NCBI RefSeq assembly: GCF_000484535.1
Contig: NC_022600.1
Location: 1,302,001-1,366,000, forward strand
Source: Gloeobacter kilaueensis JS1
GTDB taxonomy: Bacteria; Cyanobacteriota; Cyanobacteriia; Gloeobacterales; Gloeobacteraceae
Direction of reading: 5' to 3'
Length of the DNA stretch: 64,000 bases
The position numbers were made by a program, and so were the translations under genes. Below are positions 17,270 through 24,345 of this stretch, one piece after another. Position 1 is the first letter of the stretch; each line of letters opens with the position of its first letter. The notes beneath the pieces are model-generated. The model did no database searches, was not told the origin of the DNA, and was given only the letters and a program-made list of their open reading frames with translations.

Positions 17270-17519
17270 GTTTGCTCCTCGGGTCTGGAATATCTCATAA
17301 TTTGCATCAGCGATAAACGAGAATGATCACGCCTCGACTTTCTCAATCTCCTTTCCCAACTCAATTGAAATTTCGTGCAGTTTTCCGATACGAGTTCCAG
17401 CTCATTCATCGCCTCATGCGCAATTATAGCTGGTTTAGCTAGTCCATTGGTGTTGCTGTTGCTCTTGCTTGGTCGAGGTCAACTTTGACCAAACCAACTG
17501 TAGTCTGGTCTGCAATCTT

Positions 17520-17873
17520 TTAAGAGTTTGGGTGAGTGCTCTGCTGCAGTCTGGCAGCCCGCTCTTCCCAGTCAGGCAGGTAGGCAAACATGAAACTCTT
17601 AAAGACCCTACCGTGATTTGGTACCAGCAGATGAACCAGCTCGTGAACGATCACGAACTCACCGAGTTCTCTCGGCAATGGCAGCAGTTCCGTATTGAGG
17701 GTCAGGCGTCCGGCTGTCGAGATGGAGGCCCACTTGTTCGACATCTGCCGCAGGTGGATCTGTTTTACTTTGACTCCGATACGCACTGCCCAATGTCTGG
17801 CGGCCCAGCGCAAATCTTCGTGGTCGTACCAGCGATCGGACCGTGAAACCGGAATTGCTGTAGTCGGGCTCAT
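17520..17873 (-). CDS. YgjP/SprT-like zinc metalloprotein coupled to hsdR
   Basis: A 117-residue protein starting at ATG 17871-17873. The ATG overlaps the hsdR stop in an ATGA arrangement; the longer frame upstream is the hsdR shadow. It has the zinc-metallopeptidase signature VIVHELVHLLVPNHG (H77, E78, H81, H87) of the YgjP/DUF45 (M48-related) family and a conserved RQMSNKWASIS segment. Such genes are often next to type I restriction genes; their role there is not established. Strict translational coupling suggests it is made with HsdR. Confidence 0.85.
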   Translation of the reverse strand: MSPTTAIPVSRSDRWYDHEDLRWAARHWAVRIGVKVKQIHLRQMSNKWASISTAGRLTLNTELLPLPRELGEFVIVHELVHLLVPNHGRVFKSFMFAYLPDWEERAARLQQSTHPNS

Positions 17874-20740
17874 ACGCGCTGCAGTTTGAGCAAAGTGTTG
17901 GCCAGGTGAATCATCTTTGAAGGACCGGCGAGCGTTCGCAGGTTCTTGTACAGTTCGGCGCGCAGCTTGGCCTTTTCTGATTCGTTCCACAGGTAGTCCG
18001 GGTACGCCTTGAATAGCTCATTAATGCGCTCTGCCTGGGCCACCGTCAAATCTGGTACCACCAAATTCAACGCGGTGTAGATAGCGTAGGTGTTTTCGTC
18101 CACCGCCAGACGCCGACGCTCGGCGTCCGCCTCGATATATTCGCGGGCCAGCCGCTCGAACTCTTCGAGAGCCTGCTGGGTGGTCAGTTGCCGGTCCTCA
18201 AACTTCAGGACGACTTCCTCCGCCCTTTCACCTATAGACAGCAAGAAGGGCTTGGCCTGGCTCTCCGCAGCCACCTTTGCCGCCAGCAGCTTGCGCAGGT
18301 TGAGCACCTTGGCGGTATCCGAGGCATTGCCATCCTTGATGGCCGCTAATTCCGCCGGTCCCAGTTCATAGATCGTAGCGGGAGTGGCGAGATTGGAGAC
18401 GGCGGTTCCCTGCCGCAGCAGGTCCATCGTCTTGCGGGTGAGTTCTTTGTCGATGTACGGATCAGTTGAATAGGCGTTGCGAATCTCGGCGTACAGCTCT
18501 GCCAGAGCCTGGTAGTCGTCGATGAAGGGTCTGAGAAAGGCATCCGGGGAGAGAATGTCGTACAACGACTGGACCTGCTTGAAGAACTTGAAAAACTCCT
18601 CGCGGACGCGCACCTCCAGAAAGTGCTCGATGGCCCGCTCCCTGGCTTTATCGTTCCAGCCTCTGGTAAGTGACAGGTATTTTGGGGCCGCTTCGCTCAT
18701 CAGGGTCGTGAACAGATGCTTGAGAACGTCGATATTTTGGATAGCTGTGGCTACGGTCTCGGGGTCGAAGGCCAGAGCCCTTTCTAACCGCTCGAAGATG
18801 CCCACAAAGTCGAGCACAAAGCCGTAAGATTTTGGCTGGTTGTTCTCGTCCTCGTAGGGCCGGTTGACGCGGGCGATGGTCTGCAGCAGGACGTGATCGC
18901 GCATGGGCTTGTCGAGGTACAGACAGTACAAGATAGGTGCGTCGTACCCGGTGAGCAGTTTTTCGGTGACGATCAAGATCTTCGGCAGGGAGTCCTTCTT
19001 GATGAAGTCCCGGCGGACCTGCTTCTCGGCTTCCGGGGAGAGGGCGTACTGCCTGAGTTTGGGCGGATCGTTGTGCAGGGAGGAATAGACGGCCACGGAC
19101 CACTCGGGCGGCAGGTGCTTGTCGAGGGCTTCTTTATAGAGGACGCAGGCTTCGCGGTCCACCGCCACCAGGAACGCCTTGAAGCCCATCCGCTCGACGT
19201 TCTCCCGAAAATGTTGAGCGACGTGGGCGGCGATCTGTTCTATGCGGCTGGGTGCTTTCATCATCTCCTTGAGGACGACTGCTCGATCCAGCACAGCGTT
19301 GAGTTCTTCGATGTCGCTTACCCCCTCGGTGTCCGCCAGGTTCAAAAATTGCTGTTCGAGTGTCTCCCGCTCCACCCGCAACTCGGAGGGGGCGAGGGTG
19401 TAGTTGAGCTTCAGCGTCGTGCCATCCTCGATCGATTCGCGGATCGAATATTTGTCGAGATAGCCCTGTTCGTCGTCGCAGCCGAAGACCTTGAATGTCC
19501 CCTTGCCACTTGCCAGCCGGTCGATAGGCGTACCGGTAAAACCGATATAGGTGGCATTCGGTAGCGCTGCCATCAAATAGTTGCCAAGATCGCCCCCGGT
19601 CGTGCGGTGTGCCTCGTCCACCAGGACGACCACTCCTGTACGAGGATTGATTGCAGCCGGGATGTCGTCGAACTTGTGGATCATCGACACCACCAGCCCC
19701 CGGTGGTCGCTTGCAAGGATCTGCTTGAGGTCGTTCTTGTTCTGAGCAACCTTCACAGCACCGATGCCGTAGGCGGAGATGTTCTTGAACAGTTGGGTCT
19801 CCAGTTCGTTGCGGTCCACGAGCATCAGCACCGTCGCCTTCTCGGTGCCCGGCACATCGCGCAGCAACTGAGCGGCAATGGTGATCATCGTGAGGGTCTT
19901 GCCGCTGCCCTGGGTGTGCCAGATAAGCCCGCGCCGCTTTACCGGATCTTGTACTCGCTCGATCACCCTTTCGACGGCTTTAACCTGGTGCTGACGCAGA
20001 ATGATCTTGAGCAGTTGGTCGTCGCTGGTCAGAAAAAGAATGTGGTCGTGCAACAGCTTCAAGAAGCGGCTCCGGCTGAAGAACGCTTTGACCTTGCGCT
20101 CATAATCGCCCTGGATCTCCTCCTTCCAGTTGAAGAGATTCTTGCGAACCGTATTCCAGGTAACGCCATAGTAGAAGTCCCACAGCTGCGTCACCTCGAA
20201 CACCTGGGCCGCCGTGAACATCTCGGGCGTCTCATTGTGATAGCGACGAATCTGGTCTATCCCCTCGGCCACGGCGTTGGGCTTGCTGCTGGCCTTGGTC
20301 TCGGCCACAGCCACGGGGATGCCGTTGATGAGAAAGACGACATCGGCCCGGTTATTAAAAGCCACGCCCTGCTGCCGCCATTCCTCAGTGACCTGAAAGA
20401 CGTTGTTCTCAAGCCCATCGAAGTCGATGAGCCTGACGTTGCGCTCCCGCCGCTCGCCGGGTACAAAGACCGACTGCTCGCCGCGCAGCCAGGTGAGCGC
20501 GTCGCGGTTGCCCTCGATGGTGGGCCTGAGCAGCGTCAACTGCCGCAGAATGTCCGCCGCCCTGGCAGCGTCAACCACATTGGGATTGAGGCGCAGCAGT
20601 TGTTCCTCCAGGATGTTGTTGAAGTAGAGCCCCGCACTCCCACCCCGCAGTGCCAGGGCACGCTCCGGAGCGACATACTCCCAACCGATCCCACTGGCGT
20701 ACAGCAGCATCGGGTTCTGGACGGCAGAACGTTCTGACAT
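17870..20740 (-). CDS. hsdR: Type I restriction endonuclease subunit R
   Basis: The 956-residue motor and nuclease subunit of a type I restriction-modification complex. The N-terminal PD-(D/E)XK nuclease has D133 in NNRADVVFLING and ETK (E147, K149). The SF2 helicase has Walker A HTQGSGKT (about 276-282) and DEAH (375-378), followed by a TGTPID motif and the GYDAPIL...QTIARVNRPYE motor motifs. The ATG has a GGGGAGG ribosome-binding site 6 bases upstream. HsdR cuts only with HsdM and HsdS. In this window hsdS is truncated and hsdM is absent, so it may be an orphan unless a partner exists elsewhere. Confidence 0.95.
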   Translation of the reverse strand: MSERSAVQNPMLLYASGIGWEYVAPERALALRGGSAGLYFNNILEEQLLRLNPNVVDAARAADILRQLTLLRPTIEGNRDALTWLRGEQSVFVPGERRERNVRLIDFDGLENNVFQVTEEWRQQGVAFNNRADVVFLINGIPVAVAETKASSKPNAVAEGIDQIRRYHNETPEMFTAAQVFEVTQLWDFYYGVTWNTVRKNLFNWKEEIQGDYERKVKAFFSRSRFLKLLHDHILFLTSDDQLLKIILRQHQVKAVERVIERVQDPVKRRGLIWHTQGSGKTLTMITIAAQLLRDVPGTEKATVLMLVDRNELETQLFKNISAYGIGAVKVAQNKNDLKQILASDHRGLVVSMIHKFDDIPAAINPRTGVVVLVDEAHRTTGGDLGNYLMAALPNATYIGFTGTPIDRLASGKGTFKVFGCDDEQGYLDKYSIRESIEDGTTLKLNYTLAPSELRVERETLEQQFLNLADTEGVSDIEELNAVLDRAVVLKEMMKAPSRIEQIAAHVAQHFRENVERMGFKAFLVAVDREACVLYKEALDKHLPPEWSVAVYSSLHNDPPKLRQYALSPEAEKQVRRDFIKKDSLPKILIVTEKLLTGYDAPILYCLYLDKPMRDHVLLQTIARVNRPYEDENNQPKSYGFVLDFVGIFERLERALAFDPETVATAIQNIDVLKHLFTTLMSEAAPKYLSLTRGWNDKARERAIEHFLEVRVREEFFKFFKQVQSLYDILSPDAFLRPFIDDYQALAELYAEIRNAYSTDPYIDKELTRKTMDLLRQGTAVSNLATPATIYELGPAELAAIKDGNASDTAKVLNLRKLLAAKVAAESQAKPFLLSIGERAEEVVLKFEDRQLTTQQALEEFERLAREYIEADAERRRLAVDENTYAIYTALNLVVPDLTVAQAERINELFKAYPDYLWNESEKAKLRAELYKNLRTLAGPSKMIHLANTLLKLQRV

Positions 20741-20746
20741 GCTGGG

Positions 20747-20775
20747 CCTCCCCTACAGTAGAGGAATGTATTGTA
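20747..20775 (-). promoter_or_regulatory. Ribosome-binding site and -10-like box of hsdR
   Basis: Strong Shine-Dalgarno GGGGAGG (20747-20753) six bases before the hsdR ATG, and a TACAAT -10-like box on the minus strand (20770-20775). The -35 region is weak (TTTGGG). If real, hsdR and the YgjP-like gene have their own promoter, separate from the upstream toxin-antitoxin remnant. Confidence 0.4.
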
Positions 20776-20860
20776 ACTGGCCGTTGAGTTCTCCCAAAAC
20801 CCAACCTGCCCGGTGGCCCCTCGTTCGGTATCAAGGAACGGTGTTCGCTGGTCCTATGCG

Positions 20861-21131
20861 CTATAGCCGCTGAAGCAATTCGTCATATTCGGCGTGAGAG
20901 CCAATCCAGAACCAATAGATGTGATCCTCCTCCAGTAAACCGAGGGCACGGTAGTTCAGGCCGATGCGAGCCGATGTAGATAGGTTGACGCTAGCTGACG
21001 CACTTGAATTGGATGCTGTTGTGGTATGGATCCGATTGCCAGAGTGCATAAGCTCTGACCGCCTGTTCCCGAACCGATTCAGGTAACTCAGCAAGCCGTC
21101 TGCGAAATGCCCTCGTAGTGCTGGATTTCAC
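20861..21131 (-). pseudogene. RelE/ParE-type toxin, inactivated by a nonsense codon and a frameshift
   Basis: Starting at GTG 21129-21131 (overlapping the antitoxin stop by 4 bases), the frame reads KSSTTRAFRRRLAELPESV and YALWQSDPYHNSIQFKCVS, then a TAG. After it the same frame gives RQPIYI. The typical ending ARIGLNYRALGLLEEDHIYWFWIGSHAEYDELLQRL-type sequence lies in another frame (end 20861). Removing one A after the PIY codons would restore PIYSARIGLNYRALG. Two separate lesions therefore silence a toxin of the RelE-like family. The antitoxin gene next to it is intact. Confidence 0.85.
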
Positions 21132-21358
21132 GACCCAGGCGGGAAAAGGTCACTTAGAGGAGCAACATCGCCGTCTACAATTTCCTGGCGAACAAGCTCC
21201 GAGAGCCGGTCCCACTGGCTATCTGTCGTAGCTTTGAATTGCGCCTTCCAGTGTTGTTCATCTTCCAACTCGGCAAGGAGACGAGCAGCAATTGCATCCT
21301 GTTCGTCAGCGGGCAATGTCTTTAGTTGAGCGATCACTTGTTCGAGTAATTCAGTCAT
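21128..21358 (-). CDS. Antitoxin of a RelE-type module (toxin partner is broken)
   Basis: A 76-residue protein from ATG 21356-21358: MTELLEQVIAQLKTLPADEQ, then AIAARLLAELEDEQHWKAQF, with an acidic C-terminal region ending in SDLFPPG. This helical layout is common for small antitoxins encoded just before YafQ/RelE-like toxins in cyanobacteria. Its stop overlaps the GTG of the toxin pseudogene (GTGA). With the toxin dead, it may persist as a repressor or an anti-addiction gene. Function inferred from position and composition. Confidence 0.75.
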   Translation of the reverse strand: MTELLEQVIAQLKTLPADEQDAIAARLLAELEDEQHWKAQFKATTDSQWDRLSELVRQEIVDGDVAPLSDLFPPGS

Positions 21359-21374
21359 AGCAGCACACAATTTT

Positions 21375-22206
21375 TTATCCTGGGATGTTGTGAGCAAGAG
21401 CGTTTTCATCGATTAGAGGTAATGCGGAGAGCTGACCAGTCATCAGTTCTTCGAGCATCGCCTTAAAGAATTCTTGTAAAATAGCTATTTCCTTTTCGAG
21501 TGTAGTAGCTTTCATTTCTGCAGCAGTCAAGATCATTGAAATAGCATCTTGTTCCTTCAGATTTATAGGCATAGGGAGTACAAGCTCTTCAATTGCAGAA
21601 GTATCTAAGCGTTTGGTCCCATGCGCGGAAGTGCCAATAGCTCTAGAAAGACTAGACTTGCGCCACACGACCGCTCTATAAATGTACTCAGGATTATATC
21701 CAGGATTTACGCTCATACCTTTGAGATCTTGATTGAAGGCCATAGGAATTTCTGCAATCGCGAGTGGAATATCTTTGGCAAGCACCATGCCTCTAACAAC
21801 TATAAAAATAGTCTTAGCAGGTGCTAAGCAAGAACCATTATTCAACGCCTCATGAGTAATATAGTCCTCAACATTATTCAGCCGAGGCTTTTTCAAATCT
21901 TTAGGACTGATCCAGGGAATATTACCCTTCCACCAATCAAGGCGCTCCTTAGAGGGTGTACCTCCACTAAGCAAACGTGCGATTGACTTGAGTGGAGCAA
22001 GCTGCCAACTCTCAGGAATCTCACCAACCTCCGTCTGCTTCGTAGGCTCGCTGCGAGTGCCGTAGGTGAATAGGTGTTGCATGAGAGCTGCCTTGCGCTC
22101 TTTTTCCAACGTTAATTCATGTTGACGAGCCTTGAGAGTTTTCTGAATTACCTGAAGCACAAAAGTAATTACGTTTTGTTCCTGATAAGAAGGAATAGTA
22201 ACATTC
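21375..22206 (-). pseudogene. hsdS: Type I restriction specificity subunit HsdS, 5' part lost at an IS5-type element
   Basis: The surviving C-terminal ~275 residues of an HsdS. In order: VTIPSYQEQNVITFVLQVIQ and RKAALMQHLFTYG (conserved central helix), then a target-recognition domain beginning GEIPESWQLAPLKSIARLLSGGTPS, then LPMPINLKEQDAISMILTAAE and a final coiled coil ending ALLEELMTGQ-like. The frame runs open into the insertion-sequence end at 22206/22207, with no start of its own other than an internal GTG (22160). The first recognition domain is missing and not found on the other side of the element. The region is visibly AT-rich. Confidence 0.85.
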
Positions 22207-22223
22207 AGAGCTTGTTTATAAAG
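22207..22223 (+). repeat. Terminal inverted repeat of the IS5-type element (left)
   Basis: AGAGCTTGTTTATAAAG, 17 bases, exact reverse complement of 23059-23075. It abuts the truncated hsdS frame. Confidence 0.9.
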
Positions 22224-23021
22224 TCGCTTCAGATTTTGGTGGGTGCAAGCGCTTGAGCATCAGTCGGATCATCGACACGTACACCATCGCTTCATGCGTC
22301 TCCGGCCATTGCTCATAATCTTTACTCAAACGACGACAGCGACCTAGCCAACCAAACGTCCGCTCCACCACCCATCGTTGGCGCTGCACCACAAAACCCT
22401 TGCCCTGCTTTTCAACGATTTGCAGCTTCCAGCCACAGACCCGCTCGATTGCCTCACCTAAAGGCCCCTGATAGCCTTGGTCGGCCATCACCGTCAAAAG
22501 GCGTGGTTGCTGGTCTTTCATGCCCATCAGCACCCCCACTGCTCCCTGGCTGTCATGGATGTTGGCCGCATGCACAAAGACAAACAGGAGCAAGCCAAGG
22601 CTGTCTACGGCGATATGGCGCTTGCGGCCCTTGAGCTTTTTGTTGCCGTCGTAGCCCGTCTCGAAGCCCCTTTTTCTGTGCTCTTGACTGACTGGCTGTC
22701 GAGTAAGGCCAAGCTGGGGTCCGCCTCCCGCCCGGCCTGCAGGCGCACCCGCTGCCTGAGAGTGCGGTTGATCGCCTCCCAGACGCCTTTATTTCTCCAG
22801 CGGGCAAAGTAAGCGTAGACCGTCTGCCAGGCCGGGAACTCACTGGGCAACATCCGCCATTGGCAACCGGTGCGGTTGAGGTAGAAGATGGCGTTGAGCA
22901 CCTCGCGCAAGTCGGTCGTGCGCGGGTGGCCGCCAAACTTCGCGGCTGGCAACAGCGGAGCAATGCAGTTCCACTCTTGGTCAGTGAGATCGGTTGGATA
23001 GGGCTTGCGAGACATCGGCAC
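22216..23021 (-). CDS. IS5-family transposase, two frames joined by -1 frameshifting
   Basis: Frame 1 (23021 to about 22667) encodes PYPTDLTDQEWNCIAPLLP, RTTDLREVLNAIFYLNRTG and LLDSQSVKST. Frame 2 (to 22216) encodes GFETGYDGNKKLKG, HIAVDSLGLL, MADQGYQG and WVVERTFGWLGRCRRLSKDYE. The first Asp (DSQ), second Asp (ADQG) and Glu (VERTFGW) of the DDE centre are all visible. The frames meet at an A5G4 run (plus-strand 22667-22675), a slippery site where a -1 shift gives one protein of about 268 residues, as known for this IS group. Start ATG at 23021 or 23015. Confidence 0.9.
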
Positions 23022-23058
23022 AGGGTAATTATCTGCGTAGACTATAGCTCCTTCCTAT

Positions 23059-23075
23059 CTTTATAAACAAGCTCT
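23059..23075 (-). repeat. Terminal inverted repeat of the IS5-type element (right)
   Basis: CTTTATAAACAAGCTCT on the plus strand, exact reverse complement of the left repeat. The last base of the neighbouring gene's stop codon (23074-23076) falls in this repeat, so that gene may have been shortened by the insertion. Confidence 0.9.
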
Positions 23076-23460
23076 AAGGCTCAATAGCATTTTGTCGAGC
23101 TTCTACTAGATCAGTGATAGTGGTTGATATGAAAGTTCTTCCCCTTTCTAAAAACTCAAAACCCATTCCGTAATGTCGCCCGCAGTAAGTATTGCCAAAG
23201 CCATAGTAAGTATTGACGATCGTCTTATATCCATGCCGAACAGTTAGCTTCTTGTTCGATTCTGTGATGTCCTTCAGGATTCTATCAGCAGATAAGAGGA
23301 AAGCGTCGCTATCAATCAATTCCATGTCTTGTACGTCATTTTTATAAAGTCGAACCTCTCCTATTTCTCCGTTTTCTAGCAGTCTACGAAGCATTTGCAG
23401 GTACAACTGAACCGCATCCTCTGCTTGAGCACAAAATGCCAGAGTACTTATTTGAACCAC
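23074..23460 (-). CDS. Unrecognised protein next to the toxin cluster, possible immunity protein
   Basis: A 128-residue soluble protein (VQISTLAFCAQAEDAVQLYL, VRLYKNDVQDMELIDSD, KTIVNTYYGFGNTYCGRHYG). I do not recognise the family. The coding sequence is AT-rich compared with the housekeeping genes. It follows the 268-residue gene by 67 bases on the same strand and lies downstream of the polymorphic-toxin-like gene, where immunity genes normally sit. Its stop TAG is made by flank TA plus a G of the IS5-type repeat, so the original C-terminus may have been longer. Confidence 0.6.
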   Translation of the reverse strand: MVQISTLAFCAQAEDAVQLYLQMLRRLLENGEIGEVRLYKNDVQDMELIDSDAFLLSADRILKDITESNKKLTVRHGYKTIVNTYYGFGNTYCGRHYGMGFEFLERGRTFISTTITDLVEARQNAIEP

Positions 23461-23527
23461 GGCATCCTCTTTCTAATCAGAGTATACCCGTTAAATTTGA
23501 GATCCATGTTCTGCTGTCTTTGAGAAG

Positions 23528-24334
23528 CTAGTTTTGCTTTCCGTTATGGTCTGCAGAAACAATCAATGCTAATTTTTCATAAAACTGTGTAAGGTTGGCT
23601 GTCACAAACTTTTTATGATAGATAACCAAACCAGCTTCTGCTTCTACAAAGTCAATGTCCTCACTTTGCAAAACAGCATTCAACAAGTCATCTTCGGATA
23701 TTGACTCGATGTCTGCTATCGGATAAAAAGACTTGATATCTTCTATATAGCTGTCAAGATGGCGATGGAAGCAAAGATAATTTCGTCTGGGATCGCCAGA
23801 GGACTCCATGTCTACGCACTTTATAGACAGTGCGCCTGCATCGGCGATTAATCGTATTTCTTTGAGCAGCTCTTCAAGATTTTTACTAGCGACTTCATCT
23901 CCGTAAATGTACCAAGTGTAGTCTTTTGCATCTCCCACTTCATAAACCAAATTAGCTTGATTATTATGAGCCGATGGAAAGTAAAAATCTTTTCCGACAA
24001 TGTTAATAATAGCCCTATTAGGACTTTCTACAATACCACCAATTTTTGATTTTCCATAACGCTTAGCGGACCACCAAAGTACGATCATAATCTTCTCTTG
24101 ATCGCACTGCTGGCAATAGTCGAGCATTATTTGCTCAGCTTGATCGATATTAACTATTTTCTCTAGCCTAAGGTCAGGCTTAAGATACGCGATATACTCA
24201 TCTTTTCTAACCTCTATTCGTACTAGATAGTCGAAGAGCCTGCTATCTTTGAAAGTGTGAAGTAGAGTTTTCGACAACTCTAAAATATTAGAGTCGGTTG
24301 CAAATTTTACGGCGAATTCTACCTCTAGTCCCAC
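23528..24334 (-). CDS. Unrecognised 268-residue protein, candidate immunity protein
   Basis: No family recognised. It is acidic and soluble, without signal peptide or membrane segments: VEFAVKFATDSNILELSKTL, MLDYCQQCDQEKIMIVLWWS, YEVGDAKDYTWYIYGDEVAS, EDIDFVEAEAGLVIYHKKF. It begins 11 bases after the stop of the toxin-like gene, so the two are probably co-transcribed. The position is typical of immunity proteins, and its AT-rich codon use matches the toxin's C-terminal end rather than the core genes. The toxin-immunity relation is an inference from order only. Confidence 0.65.
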   Translation of the reverse strand: MGLEVEFAVKFATDSNILELSKTLLHTFKDSRLFDYLVRIEVRKDEYIAYLKPDLRLEKIVNIDQAEQIMLDYCQQCDQEKIMIVLWWSAKRYGKSKIGGIVESPNRAIINIVGKDFYFPSAHNNQANLVYEVGDAKDYTWYIYGDEVASKNLEELLKEIRLIADAGALSIKCVDMESSGDPRRNYLCFHRHLDSYIEDIKSFYPIADIESISEDDLLNAVLQSEDIDFVEAEAGLVIYHKKFVTANLTQFYEKLALIVSADHNGKQN

Positions 24335-24345
24335 TCGTTCCTCCT

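Larger units (their letters stand above)
22207..23075 (-). mobile_element. IS5-family (IS427-group-like) insertion sequence, about 869 bases
   Basis: The element is bounded by perfect 17-base inverted repeats AGAGCTTGTTTATAAAG (22207-22223) and CTTTATAAACAAGCTCT (23059-23075). It carries one transposase split into two frames, with the DDE catalytic residues present. Size and structure fit the IS5/IS427 type, for which a short TNA or TA target duplication is usual. The flanks here (TCA on the left, TAA on the right, next to GAGCTTG) do not match, pointing to a deletion or rearrangement after insertion. Confidence 0.9.

Noticed and set aside
18893-20737. Long plus-strand ORFs opposite hsdR
   Set aside because: Mirror of the hsdR frame; no family features and no ribosome-binding site.
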